From: VGXO01 sp964614695
GTDB taxonomy: Bacteria; Planctomycetota; Phycisphaerae; Phycisphaerales; SM1A02
Length of the DNA: 16,945 nucleotides
Direction: 5' to 3'
Assembly (NCBI GenBank): GCA_964614695.1
Contig: CAZTMB010000060.1
Span: 1 to 16,945, forward strand
Of the stretch, positions 6,255-13,341 are shown piece after piece. Below the pieces are notes generated by a model, which saw only the letters and a program-made list of their open reading frames with translations, was not told where the DNA came from and did no database searches. Within the stretch, counting starts at the first letter, position 1, and every line of letters starts with the position of its first letter. The translations under genes and the position numbers were made by a program.

Positions 6255-7150
6255 GGGTGGGCCGCCTCCGTCTCGACGGCGCCGGACGGCGCCGCGGGGG
6301 TCGCGTCGCCAGTTCGTTCGATTCGCCCGAAGTCCGAGTAGACGTTGAAGCGGCGGTCGCGCACGAAGCCGAGCAGGGTCATGCCGCAGCCTTGCGCGAT
6401 CTCGACCGCGAGGCTTGTCGGAGCACCGACCGAGGCGAGGATCGGAACACCGGCCATCGCGGCCTTCTGCACCAGTTCGAAGCCCGTGCGTCCGCTGACG
6501 AACACGATGCGATCCGAAAGCGGCATCTCGCCGTCGAGGAAGGCTCGACCCAGGAGCTTGTCGAGGGCGTTGTGCCGGCCGACGTCCTCGCGGACAGCAA
6601 GCAGGGTTCCGTCGGAGGCCAAGAGACCGGCCGCATGCACGCCGCCGGACCGTTCGAACGCGGACTGTCCACGGCGAAGCGCGTCGGGCAGGCGATGAAT
6701 CGTCGAGGGCGCCACGCGAGGCGACGAGGGTCGGATCGGATGGCGTCGCCGGCTGTGCAGTGCCGCGAGGGTCGCCTTGCCGCACGCGCCGCAGCTTGCG
6801 GAGATGAACGCCGCGCGGACCTCGGGCAGGCGTGACGGATCGCCGCGCAGGCCGACACTGACGACATCGCCCTCGCTCGATTCGTCCGCTTCGATCCACT
6901 CGATCGACTCGGGCGAGTCGACGACGCCTTCGGCGAAGAGCAGCCCCGCCGCGAGCTCGAGATCGGATCCCGGCGTGCGAAGCGTGACGATCGAGCGCCG
7001 TTCGATCGAGCCTTCGGCGTTCTTCGCTTCGAGGCGGATCTCAAGCGGGCGCTCGACGACGAGTTCGTCCTCCCCGACCGGACCGTCCAGGCCGCGGACC
7101 GTGCGCACGGCGAAGCGGCGCAGGCCAGGCTCGTCGGCGGACGGCGTCAT
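6251..7150 (-). CDS. fdhD: Formate dehydrogenase accessory sulfurtransferase FdhD
   Basis: FdhD accepts sulfur from a cysteine desulfurase and transfers it to the bis-molybdopterin cofactor, which is needed for active formate dehydrogenases. The 299-residue protein has the sulfur-relay motif CGAC (Cys 120 and 123), RSGGVHAA at about 168-174, EDVGRHNALDKL at about 188-199 and SGRTGFELVQKA near 219-230, i.e. the full set of FdhD signatures. The ATG at 7150 overlaps the oxidoreductase stop (7147-7150) and is preceded by GAGGA seven bases upstream. A C-terminal tail of about 20 Pro/Ala/Glu-rich residues follows the conserved core. Direct coupling to the enzyme gene supports it being the dedicated maturation factor. 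Confidence 0.95.
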   Translation of the reverse strand: MTPSADEPGLRRFAVRTVRGLDGPVGEDELVVERPLEIRLEAKNAEGSIERRSIVTLRTPGSDLELAAGLLFAEGVVDSPESIEWIEADESSEGDVVSVGLRGDPSRLPEVRAAFISASCGACGKATLAALHSRRRHPIRPSSPRVAPSTIHRLPDALRRGQSAFERSGGVHAAGLLASDGTLLAVREDVGRHNALDKLLGRAFLDGEMPLSDRIVFVSGRTGFELVQKAAMAGVPILASVGAPTSLAVEIAQGCGMTLLGFVRDRRFNVYSDFGRIERTGDATPAAPSGAVETEAAHP

Positions 7151-9474
7151 CCTTCGATCCTCGACCGGACGATCTCGACCTCGAGGTGCTTCATGAGCGG
7201 CTGATCGGACTGGCTGCTGAAGTCGCCGACGCCGCAGAGCACGTTGAGTTCGGGCATGTAGCCCATCGCGCAGCCGCGGGGAATCGAACAGGGAATCGCC
7301 CGATATCCAAGCACCTCGCGGGTCGAGCCGTCGCGCGCGAAGCTCGTGATGTCGGCGAGATCGAACTTCGCGAGACCGCGTTCCCGCATGTCGGATTCAT
7401 GCATGAAGACGAGCGTGCGGAGGTTGCGGACGCCGCGATAGCGGTCGTCGTTGGCGTAGATCGTGGTGTTCCACTGGTCGTGCGAGCGCACCGTGCCAAG
7501 CAGGAGCCGTCCGGCGGGCGGGATCGTGTCGGGCAATGGTGCGAGCGAGAACTCGGCCTTGCCCGACGGCGTCTGGAACACCCGCTCCCGGGCGGCCTGC
7601 CGAAGGCGGAATCCGTGCGGGCGCCGAACGCGGCTGTTGAAGTCCTCGAAGCCTTCGAGGGCGTGCGACATGCGGTCGCGGACGAGGTCGAGGTCGCCTG
7701 CCCAGTCGGCCCACGGCGTCGGCGAATGCTCGAGCGTCGCTCGCGCGATGCCGGCGATGATCGCCGCCTCGGAACGCAGGAGCGCCGAGGCCGGCTCGCG
7801 ATGTCCGGTCGAGAGGTGCACGATGCTCATCGAGTTTTCGACGCTCACCGACTGCGGCCCCTTCGCGCCGGCGTCGAGTTCGCTCCGCACCAGGCACGGG
7901 AGGATCAGGGCCTCGCGGCCGTGGACGAGGTGGCTGCGATTGAGGCGGGTGCTGACCTGCACCGTCAGATCGCATCGCCGCATGCCGTCGAAGGTCGCCT
8001 GCGGATCTGGCGCGGCCATTGCGAAGTTGCCGCCGACGCAGACGAAGACCGTGACGTCGCCGCGGGCCATCGCGGTGATCGTGCCGACGGTGCCGAGACC
8101 CGGCTCGCGCGGCGCGCGGATCCCGCACGCGGCATCGAGTTTCGCAAGCCATGCCTCGGTCGGACGCGGGTTCTGCCCGCAGGTGCGGTTCCCCTGCACG
8201 TTCGAGTGGCCGCGGATCGGCATCGCCCCGGCGCCTTCGCGGCCGACGTTGCCGCGGAGAAGCAGCAGGTTCGCGATCTCGCGAATCGTGTCGACGGAGT
8301 GCTCGTGCTGCGTCAGCCCGAGGCACCAGCCGACGATCGCGGACTTCGAGCGCCGGTAGATCTCCCCGAACTCGCGGATCGCCGCTTCGGCGACGCCGCA
8401 CTCGCGTTCGAGCTGCGGCCACGGAGTCGCCTCGACGAGCGAGCGGTACGCCTCGAAGCCGCGGGTGTGCTGCTCGATGAAGCTCGTGTCGATCGCGTGC
8501 GGATCGTCGGCGAGGCGTTCGAAGAGGTGCTTGGCGACGCCCCGAAGAAGCGCCAGGTCGCCGGCGATCCGCGGCTGCAGCGCGAGCGAGGCGATGTCGG
8601 TCGCGCGGAGCCTCGCCATCTCGCCGAACTCGTGCGGAATGATCGCGCGGGTCGCGGCGCCCTCGAGCAGAGGGTTGACGTGGACGACCTCGCCGCCCCG
8701 GCGGCGCAGCTTGACGAGGTTCGTCAGCAGTCGCGGCGTGTTGCTCGCGGCGTTCGACCCGATCAGGACGACGAGATCCGTCTGTTCGAGGTCGGAAAGA
8801 TCGACGGTGCCCTTCTTGGTTCCGATCGAGGCGAGCAAGGCCCGGCCGCTCGCCTCGTGGCACATGTTCGAGCAGTCCGGCAGGTTGTTCGTGCCGAACT
8901 CCCGCGCGAAGAGCGAGAACATGAAGGTCGCCTCGTTGGAGAGGCGACCCGAGGTGTAGAACGAAGCGCGGTTCGGATCGCCGAGCGCCCGCAGATGGCG
9001 ACCGACCGTCGTAAACGCCTCGTCCCAGGAGATCGGCACGTAGCGATCGCTCGCGGCGTCGTAGCGAAGCGGCTCGACGAGCCGGCCCGCCTGTTCGAGC
9101 GCGTGGTCGGTCCACGTCGAGAGCTCGGCGACCGTGTGCGTGGCGAAGAAGCTGCGATCGGCCCGTTCCCGGGTCATCTCCCAGGCCGCGTGCTTGACGC
9201 CGTTCTCGCAGAGATCGAGCTTGAGATCGCCCGGATCGTCCGGCCACGCGCAACCCGGGCAGTCGAATCCGCGATCGGGATGGTTCATCCGCAGAAGCGC
9301 GGCGGACTGCTCGATCGGCTCGCCGCTCTTGAGCAGGATCGCGGCGACGCTTCGCGTGGCGCCCCAGCCGGCGACCGGATGTCGGTAGGGCTCCTGCTCG
9401 AAGGGTGCCTTGGACTCCGGCCCGAACCCGCGTGCGGGCTGGTCGGGAGGCGTCGGATCGGCAGGATGCGGCAT
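7147..9474 (-). CDS. FdhF/YdeP-family molybdopterin oxidoreductase (formate dehydrogenase-like)
   Basis: A 775-residue member of the DMSO-reductase superfamily closest to the YdeP/TIGR01701 branch (E. coli YdeP is about 760). GFDCPGCAWPD (Cys 72, 75) followed by LCENGVKHAAWE (Cys 89) is the branch's N-terminal signature. SNMCHEASG places Cys 205 where E. coli FdhF has selenocysteine, so a Cys-ligated Mo is predicted and there is no in-frame TGA. NVQGNRTCGQNP and RSHDQWNTTIYANDDRYRG are cofactor-binding segments later in the chain. No Tat signal is seen, so it is probably cytoplasmic. The ATG at 9474 has GGAG six bases upstream. It heads the operon with fdhD directly behind, but no iron-sulfur or diaphorase partner subunit is present. 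Formate oxidation is the default guess; the true substrate of YdeP-type enzymes is not settled. Confidence 0.88.
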   Translation of the reverse strand: MPHPADPTPPDQPARGFGPESKAPFEQEPYRHPVAGWGATRSVAAILLKSGEPIEQSAALLRMNHPDRGFDCPGCAWPDDPGDLKLDLCENGVKHAAWEMTRERADRSFFATHTVAELSTWTDHALEQAGRLVEPLRYDAASDRYVPISWDEAFTTVGRHLRALGDPNRASFYTSGRLSNEATFMFSLFAREFGTNNLPDCSNMCHEASGRALLASIGTKKGTVDLSDLEQTDLVVLIGSNAASNTPRLLTNLVKLRRRGGEVVHVNPLLEGAATRAIIPHEFGEMARLRATDIASLALQPRIAGDLALLRGVAKHLFERLADDPHAIDTSFIEQHTRGFEAYRSLVEATPWPQLERECGVAEAAIREFGEIYRRSKSAIVGWCLGLTQHEHSVDTIREIANLLLLRGNVGREGAGAMPIRGHSNVQGNRTCGQNPRPTEAWLAKLDAACGIRAPREPGLGTVGTITAMARGDVTVFVCVGGNFAMAAPDPQATFDGMRRCDLTVQVSTRLNRSHLVHGREALILPCLVRSELDAGAKGPQSVSVENSMSIVHLSTGHREPASALLRSEAAIIAGIARATLEHSPTPWADWAGDLDLVRDRMSHALEGFEDFNSRVRRPHGFRLRQAARERVFQTPSGKAEFSLAPLPDTIPPAGRLLLGTVRSHDQWNTTIYANDDRYRGVRNLRTLVFMHESDMRERGLAKFDLADITSFARDGSTREVLGYRAIPCSIPRGCAMGYMPELNVLCGVGDFSSQSDQPLMKHLEVEIVRSRIEG

Positions 9475-9658
9475 GAAGGTCTCCGTGGGCGGGGGGAGGA
9501 TACCGGTCGCACACGGGCGCGATCGCCGGTGAGCGGCGTCGATCGCTCGGGCGTGTGGCGTGGGAACATGTGGCCTTTCCCGTTCGGGGTGTCGTCGGAC
9601 CGGCGACGTGATGACCGCCAAGCGAAGCGAGCATGGGGCCCGAGTCGTGCTTGGTCCG

Positions 9659-9664
9659 TAGACT
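9659..9664 (+). promoter_or_regulatory. -10-like box (TAGACT-N6-ATG)
   Basis: TAGACT lies exactly six bases upstream of the ATG at 9671, the same arrangement as at moaD (3199) and at 16770. No Shine-Dalgarno sequence lies in the six intervening bases, so a leaderless transcript is likely. A CCAAGC/GCTTGG inverted repeat (9618-9623 and 9649-9654) lies just upstream where a repressor could act, but this is short. Confidence 0.45.
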
Positions 9665-9670
9665 TCGGTC

Positions 9671-9937
9671 ATGGACACGCCGCTCGAAGTCTCTCGGCTT
9701 CAGGCCGAACTCATGCGTCGCATGGGGCCTTTGGAGCGATGGCGCCGAGTGTGCCGCTGGTCGGAGGAACTGCTAGCGGCCTCGCGTTCTCGCGCCGTGC
9801 GGCGCGGCCTCGCCGCCGGCCTCGACGAGCACGACGCGCTCGAGCAATGGGTGCGCGAGCAGCACGGGGCCGAGGTCGCGAGGGGGTACGCGGCCTATCG
9901 CCGGCGTGTGCTTGGTGACCGATGGGCGAGGGCTTGA
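9671..9937 (+). CDS. Small uncharacterised helical protein, 88 residues
   Basis: I do not recognise a named family. The product begins MDTPLEVSRLQAELMRRMG, is rich in Arg, Ala, Leu and Glu with no hydrophobic segment, and reads as two or three amphipathic helices: 5-19, 20-45 (PLERWRRVCRWSEELLAASR) and 50-83. The pattern 'xLQAxxxRRMxPxERWxxxxxxSExLxxxxRxxxRxG' followed by an acidic 'DEHDA' turn recalls short bacterial proteins of the type MTPAERL...R.GIRARHP..SEEE, often of unknown role, but this is memory of a pattern. It is divergent from the oxidoreductase operon (196 bp between starts) and converges with the flavin oxidoreductase, whose stop is 25 bp away. The promoter-like TAGACT six bases before the ATG and clear codon bias favour it being real. 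Confidence 0.7.
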   Translation: MDTPLEVSRLQAELMRRMGPLERWRRVCRWSEELLAASRSRAVRRGLAAGLDEHDALEQWVREQHGAEVARGYAAYRRRVLGDRWARA

Positions 9938-9962
9938 GTGCTTCGTGCCGCGGCTTCGTCGC

Positions 9963-11057
9963 TCACCCCTTCACCGGCACGCACCAGCGGTAGTTGGGGA
10001 TGACCTCGAAGGGCTGGCCGAGCGCTTCGGCGGCGTGCCATGGCCAATGCGGATCGCGCAGCATGCCCTTGCCGATCGCGATGAGATCCGCGTCGCCGTC
10101 GGCGAGGACCCGCTCGGCAAGATGCGGATCCTGCAGTTCGCCGACCGCGATCGTGGTGATGCCGGTCGCCCGCTTGACCGCCGCGGCAAGAGGCACCTGA
10201 AAGCCGGGCTTCACCTCGATCGAGACGCCGCTCGCGTTGCCGCCGCTCGAGAGGTGCGCGTAGTCGCAGCCGCGCGAGGCGAGTTCGCCGGCGAACGCGA
10301 CCGAGTCCTCGACCGTCCAGCCGCCCTGTTCGTCCGCCCAGTCGGTTCCGCTGAAGCGCACGCCGAGCGGCATCGAGTCGGGCATCGCAGCCCGCATCGC
10401 CTCGAAGACCTCGAGCGGATATCGCATGCGGTTCTCGCGCGGGCCGCCGTAGCGGTCGGTGCGTCGGTTCGTGAGCGGCGAGAGGGCGCTTGAGAGGAGA
10501 TAGCCGTGCGCGGCGTGGAGTTCGACGAGATCGAAGCCCAGTCGTGCCGCGCGGCGTGCGGCGGTCACGAAGGCCTCTCGCACTTCGGCGAGCCCGGAAT
10601 CGTCGAGCTCGATCGCGACCGGACCGTCGCCGCCCGAGGGAATCGCCGACATGCCCACCGGCGCCCAACCGCCCTCCTCAGGCGTCACGTAGCCGCGACG
10701 CGGCGCCTTGAAGGGTCGGAAGCGCGAGGCCTTCATGCCTGCGTGCGCGAGTTGGATGCCGATCTTCGTGTCGGGCGCGACCGCACGAAGCGTCTCGAGC
10801 ACCTTGGCGAGTGCCGCTTCGTTCGAGTCGCTCCAGAGGCCGAGGCAGTTGGGGGTGATGCGTCCTCGCGGCTCCACCGCGGTCGCCTCGAGCAGCAAGA
10901 GGCCCGGGCTGCCGCAGGCGAGCGCCCCGAGATGCACGTGATGCCACGCGGTCGCATCGCCCTCGATCGCCTCGTACTGGCACATCGGTGCGACGACGAT
11001 GCGATTCGGAAGCGTCTGCGAGCGGAGCGTGATGGGCTGGAAGAGAAGCGTCTGCAT
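9963..11057 (-). CDS. NADH:flavin oxidoreductase, Old Yellow Enzyme class III (YqjM/XenA-like)
   Basis: An FMN-dependent ene-reductase that uses NAD(P)H to reduce activated C=C bonds or nitro compounds. The 364-residue protein begins MQTLLFQPITLRSQTLPNRI and has APMCQYEA with Cys 26 and Tyr 28, the redox-tuning pair of the YqjM/XenA class. WHHVHLGALACGSPGL, GIQLAHAG, the substrate-binding ELHAAHGYLLSSALSPLTN (two His) and RTDRYGG follow in order. Near the C-terminus, DLIAIGKGMLRDPHWPWHAA is the FMN phosphate end of the barrel. I chose the ATG at 11057 because it aligns with the family start; another in-frame ATG at 11108 would add 17 residues without family character. Neither has a ribosome binding site. 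It appears monocistronic. Role in detoxification or redox balance cannot be narrowed. Confidence 0.92.
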   Translation of the reverse strand: MQTLLFQPITLRSQTLPNRIVVAPMCQYEAIEGDATAWHHVHLGALACGSPGLLLLEATAVEPRGRITPNCLGLWSDSNEAALAKVLETLRAVAPDTKIGIQLAHAGMKASRFRPFKAPRRGYVTPEEGGWAPVGMSAIPSGGDGPVAIELDDSGLAEVREAFVTAARRAARLGFDLVELHAAHGYLLSSALSPLTNRRTDRYGGPRENRMRYPLEVFEAMRAAMPDSMPLGVRFSGTDWADEQGGWTVEDSVAFAGELASRGCDYAHLSSGGNASGVSIEVKPGFQVPLAAAVKRATGITTIAVGELQDPHLAERVLADGDADLIAIGKGMLRDPHWPWHAAEALGQPFEVIPNYRWCVPVKG

Positions 11058-11168
11058 GGGATTCACGAAGCCGAGCCTGGAGTCGAGACCGAGGGCGAAG
11101 CGCAGCATCGCCGGAGAGACGAGTGGTGCGGGAAGCGAACACCGTAGGCGACGACGGTCGCGCGTCGG

Positions 11169-11183
11169 GGTTCGAATCGAACC
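11169..11183. repeat. 15-bp perfect palindrome (GGTTCGA-A-TCGAACC), operator-like
   Basis: A 7-bp perfect inverted repeat with a one-base centre lies in the 233-bp gap between the L,D-transpeptidase gene and the flavin oxidoreductase, 112 bp upstream of the latter's start. Dimeric regulators of ene-reductases (TetR, MarR types) use sites of this shape, but no regulator gene is adjacent, and the short TCGA word is common in this genome. The rest of 11058-11290 shows nothing recognisable. Confidence 0.35.
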
Positions 11184-11290
11184 ATGGGATGGCGCCGATC
11201 GATCGCCGGTCCGCGCGTACGGGACATCCGTCGCTTCCTCGTGATCGGCGCTTCAGGACGTCGTCGTGCCGATCGCGACCACGCGGACTC

Positions 11291-12562
11291 CTACGGCCTG
11301 ACTTCGACGGTGCTCTCGGGCTCGGTGAGCATCTCGTAGACGACCTCGACGTGCTCGGGCAGCAGCCGCACGCATCCCATGCTGACGCTCTGCCCGATCG
11401 AGCCGGGCTCGATGGTGCCGTGGATGCCGTAGCCGTCGAAGAGCCGGTCGCCCTCGCTGGCGGAGGCCAAGCCGATCCAATGATCGCCGATCGGATTCTT
11501 CGGGTCGCCCGCGGCGAAGTACTCGCCGGTGCGCGGGTTGTACCACTCCGGATCGATCAGCTTGCTTCCCTTGCGGACCTTCGCGACGCCCTCGGGGGTC
11601 GAGTTGAGCTCACCGAGTCCGACCGGGTAGCTCGCGACGAGCACGCGATCACCGTTGTTCACAAGAAAGACGTCCATGCGGAAGTCGCGCTTGTGGACGA
11701 CGGCATGGAAGGTTCCGACGGGAAGCTTGAGCCGCTGGTTGACCTGGATCGCGCGGGGGTTCTTGATGCGGTTGATGCGCTGGACGAATCGCCAGTCCGG
11801 GCCACCGGACAGTTCGCGCTTCGCGATGCGCTCGAGGCTGTCGCCAGGCTGGACGAGATAGATCCGCGAGAAGGGATCGTTCTGCACCGGCTCGGGCGAG
11901 AAGAGAAGCCGCGCATTGATGCGCTCGAGCGTGTCGAGGGCGAGTCGCTCCTCCGCTGTCGACAGCGAGCCGGAGACGTACGCCTCGGTGAGCGACGCGC
12001 GAACCTCGACCGGGTCCTGATCGGCCAGCCCCGCGAGCGAGGCGACGCGGCCGCTTCCGCTCGGCGCGGCCGCGGGCCGGGTGCGATCGGGCGCCACGAC
12101 CGTCTCGGTGGCGGTGAGGACCGGAAGCACGGGATCGGCCTTGGGCGGCGTCGGGCGTTCGGCTTCACGCGCCGGCGGCGGAGTGGCCGAGGACTCCGTG
12201 GCGACCGGTGCCTCGGCCCGCGAGGGCGTCGGGATCGGCGCGGGTGTCTCGACCGGCGGCGTTCGCGTCTCGGTCGGTCGGCTCGTCGTGATCGAGGTTC
12301 GCGAACCGCGCTCGCGATCGAGATCGCGCAGGTCGCGAGCCGGGGGCACGTCCGCGGTGGCGACAAGCAGCGGATCGGTCGTCGTCGGCTCGGTCGACTC
12401 GGGCGCCGTCTCGCCGGACGGCCAGAGCAGCCAGGCAACGCCGGTCACGGCGACGAGCGCGATCACCGCGAAGGGCCACCGCCTCGGCCGGCGCCGGCGG
12501 GTGCGGCTCATCATGAACTGGCTTCGGGTCCCGGCGTTGATGGTCTGGCTTTGGAGGGCCAT
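11291..12562 (-). CDS. Membrane-anchored LysM / L,D-transpeptidase (YkuD) protein
   Basis: A 423-residue cell-wall enzyme. Residues 19-29 are Arg-rich (RTRRRRPRRW), followed by one membrane helix at about 30-47, so it is anchored with the rest outside the cytoplasm. Residues 50-175 are a Pro/Thr/Glu-rich low-complexity linker. A LysM domain at about 235-282 (YLVQPGDSLERIAKRE ... NPRAIQVNQRLKLP) should bind glycan. The YkuD domain occupies about 286-422 with the catalytic signature HGT ... SMGCVRL (His 381, Cys 397, Arg 399), which forms or exchanges 3-3 peptide crosslinks. The ATG at 12562 is well supported by GAGGAG at 12568-12573, five bases away. It implies a peptidoglycan wall. It follows the cyclo-ligase gene by 152 bp, so it probably has its own promoter. 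Confidence 0.93.
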   Translation of the reverse strand: MALQSQTINAGTRSQFMMSRTRRRRPRRWPFAVIALVAVTGVAWLLWPSGETAPESTEPTTTDPLLVATADVPPARDLRDLDRERGSRTSITTSRPTETRTPPVETPAPIPTPSRAEAPVATESSATPPPAREAERPTPPKADPVLPVLTATETVVAPDRTRPAAAPSGSGRVASLAGLADQDPVEVRASLTEAYVSGSLSTAEERLALDTLERINARLLFSPEPVQNDPFSRIYLVQPGDSLERIAKRELSGGPDWRFVQRINRIKNPRAIQVNQRLKLPVGTFHAVVHKRDFRMDVFLVNNGDRVLVASYPVGLGELNSTPEGVAKVRKGSKLIDPEWYNPRTGEYFAAGDPKNPIGDHWIGLASASEGDRLFDGYGIHGTIEPGSIGQSVSMGCVRLLPEHVEVVYEMLTEPESTVEVRP

Positions 12563-12627
12563 GGCTTCTCCTCAGTCGGTGCTCGGTGGTCGGTGGTTCT
12601 TGGCGCTGGCGGCGACCGAGACCGCCT

Positions 12628-12646
12628 CCGGAACGAGTGGTTCCGG
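12628..12646 (-). terminator. Hairpin between the cyclo-ligase and L,D-transpeptidase genes
   Basis: CCGGAAC (12628-12634) and GTTCCGG (12640-12646) form a perfect 7-bp stem with a 5-base loop in the 152-bp gap. It follows the leftward cyclo-ligase stop (12715) by about 70 bp. No T-run follows on the minus strand, so it is not a classic intrinsic terminator; it could also be a leader structure or regulatory site of the downstream gene. Confidence 0.35.
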
Positions 12647-12714
12647 CGACGGTCGCGACAGGGTACTCGCGAGTTGGAGGCAGTCGGAGGGCGCGGACGC
12701 TCTCCGACAGGTTG

Positions 12715-13341
12715 TCATCGGCGGGGTGGCTCGAACGGCTCCAACGGACCGGACTCGTGAACGACCCGGTCGACGCAGCGGTCGTGGGCGTCGCGCGGCA
12801 CCGCATCGACGACCTGCCGCGCGAAGCAGACGCCGATCGTCCGGGCGGACCGGGGAAGCAGCGCCAGCAGGCGGTCGTAGTACCCGCCGCCCCGTCCGAG
12901 TCGGCCGCCGCGGGCGTCGAAGGCAAGGCCGGGAACGACGGCGAGATCGATGGACGCCGGATCCGCGGCTTCTCCTCGAGGGGCGGGCACGCCGAGTTCG
13001 TCGGACGGAAGTTGATCGAGCGACGCCGAACCGAGCGGCACGACCTCGATCCCGGCCGGTTCGCGTCGCGATCGAGGCAGCAGGACGGTCGCTCCGCGAT
13101 CGCGGGCGTGCTCGATCGCCACGCGAAGGTCAGGCTCGCGGCCGATCGGCACGTAGAGAAGGATCGAGCCGGCTGAGGCGAACTCCGGCAGCCCGAGCAG
13201 GATCGCGGCGATCCGGGCGGAGGCGTCCGTTCGCTCGGAGGCCGTCATCGCCCGCAGGCGGGCGCGGCCCTCCTCACGAAGGCGGCTCTTGGCGGAGCCC
13301 GACGACTCTCCGCGCGGCTCCTCCGCCGAGTCCGCCGTCAC
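12715..13341 (-). CDS. 5-formyltetrahydrofolate cyclo-ligase
   Basis: This enzyme (MTHFS; YgfA/Fau in other bacteria) converts 5-formyl-THF to 5,10-methenyl-THF with ATP. The 208-residue product has the basic N-terminal helix SRLREEGRARLRAM, LLYVPIGREPD near 61-71, GVPAPRG near 117 and the diagnostic DLAVVPGLAFDARGGRLGRGGGYYDR near 132-157 with the nucleotide-binding RLGRGGGYYD. The tail contains PRDAHD, consistent with the usual end motif (P.e.hD). The GTG at 13341 overlaps the rarA stop (13338-13341, GTGA) with GAGGGA about ten bases upstream, so I take it as the start; it yields an N-terminal extension of about 15 residues over the typical protein. No 6S RNA, which neighbours this gene in proteobacteria, is evident in the gap downstream. 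Confidence 0.9.
   Translation of the reverse strand: MTADSAEEPRGESSGSAKSRLREEGRARLRAMTASERTDASARIAAILLGLPEFASAGSILLYVPIGREPDLRVAIEHARDRGATVLLPRSRREPAGIEVVPLGSASLDQLPSDELGVPAPRGEAADPASIDLAVVPGLAFDARGGRLGRGGGYYDRLLALLPRSARTIGVCFARQVVDAVPRDAHDRCVDRVVHESGPLEPFEPPRR

Noticed and set aside
9475..9670. Moco riboswitch upstream of the molybdoenzyme operon
   Set aside because: No extended multi-stem structure could be picked out, and the oxidoreductase has a simple ribosome binding site close to a possible TATCCT -10 box, leaving little leader.
9647..9916. GTGCTTGGT direct repeats bracketing the small gene (9647-9655 and 9908-9916), as for a tiny mobile unit
   Set aside because: Nine bases repeated once within 300 bp is plausible by chance, the second copy is inside the coding sequence, and no terminal inverted repeats are present.
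7186..9918. Open rightward frame of about 910 codons antisense to the molybdopterin oxidoreductase
   Set aside because: It lies in the antisense frame aligned codon-for-codon with the real gene, where stops arise only from sense TTA, CTA or TCA, which are rare in this GC-rich genome. The translation has no family motifs.
11165..11185. GGTTCGAATC, resembling a tRNA T-arm
   Set aside because: The bases on either side do not form a T-stem plus acceptor stem and no anticodon arm precedes it; it is a DNA palindrome instead.
12563..12714. Possible 6S RNA next to the 5-formyltetrahydrofolate cyclo-ligase gene
   Set aside because: That linkage is known in proteobacteria, but the 152-bp gap shows only one short hairpin and no long closing stem with a central bubble.
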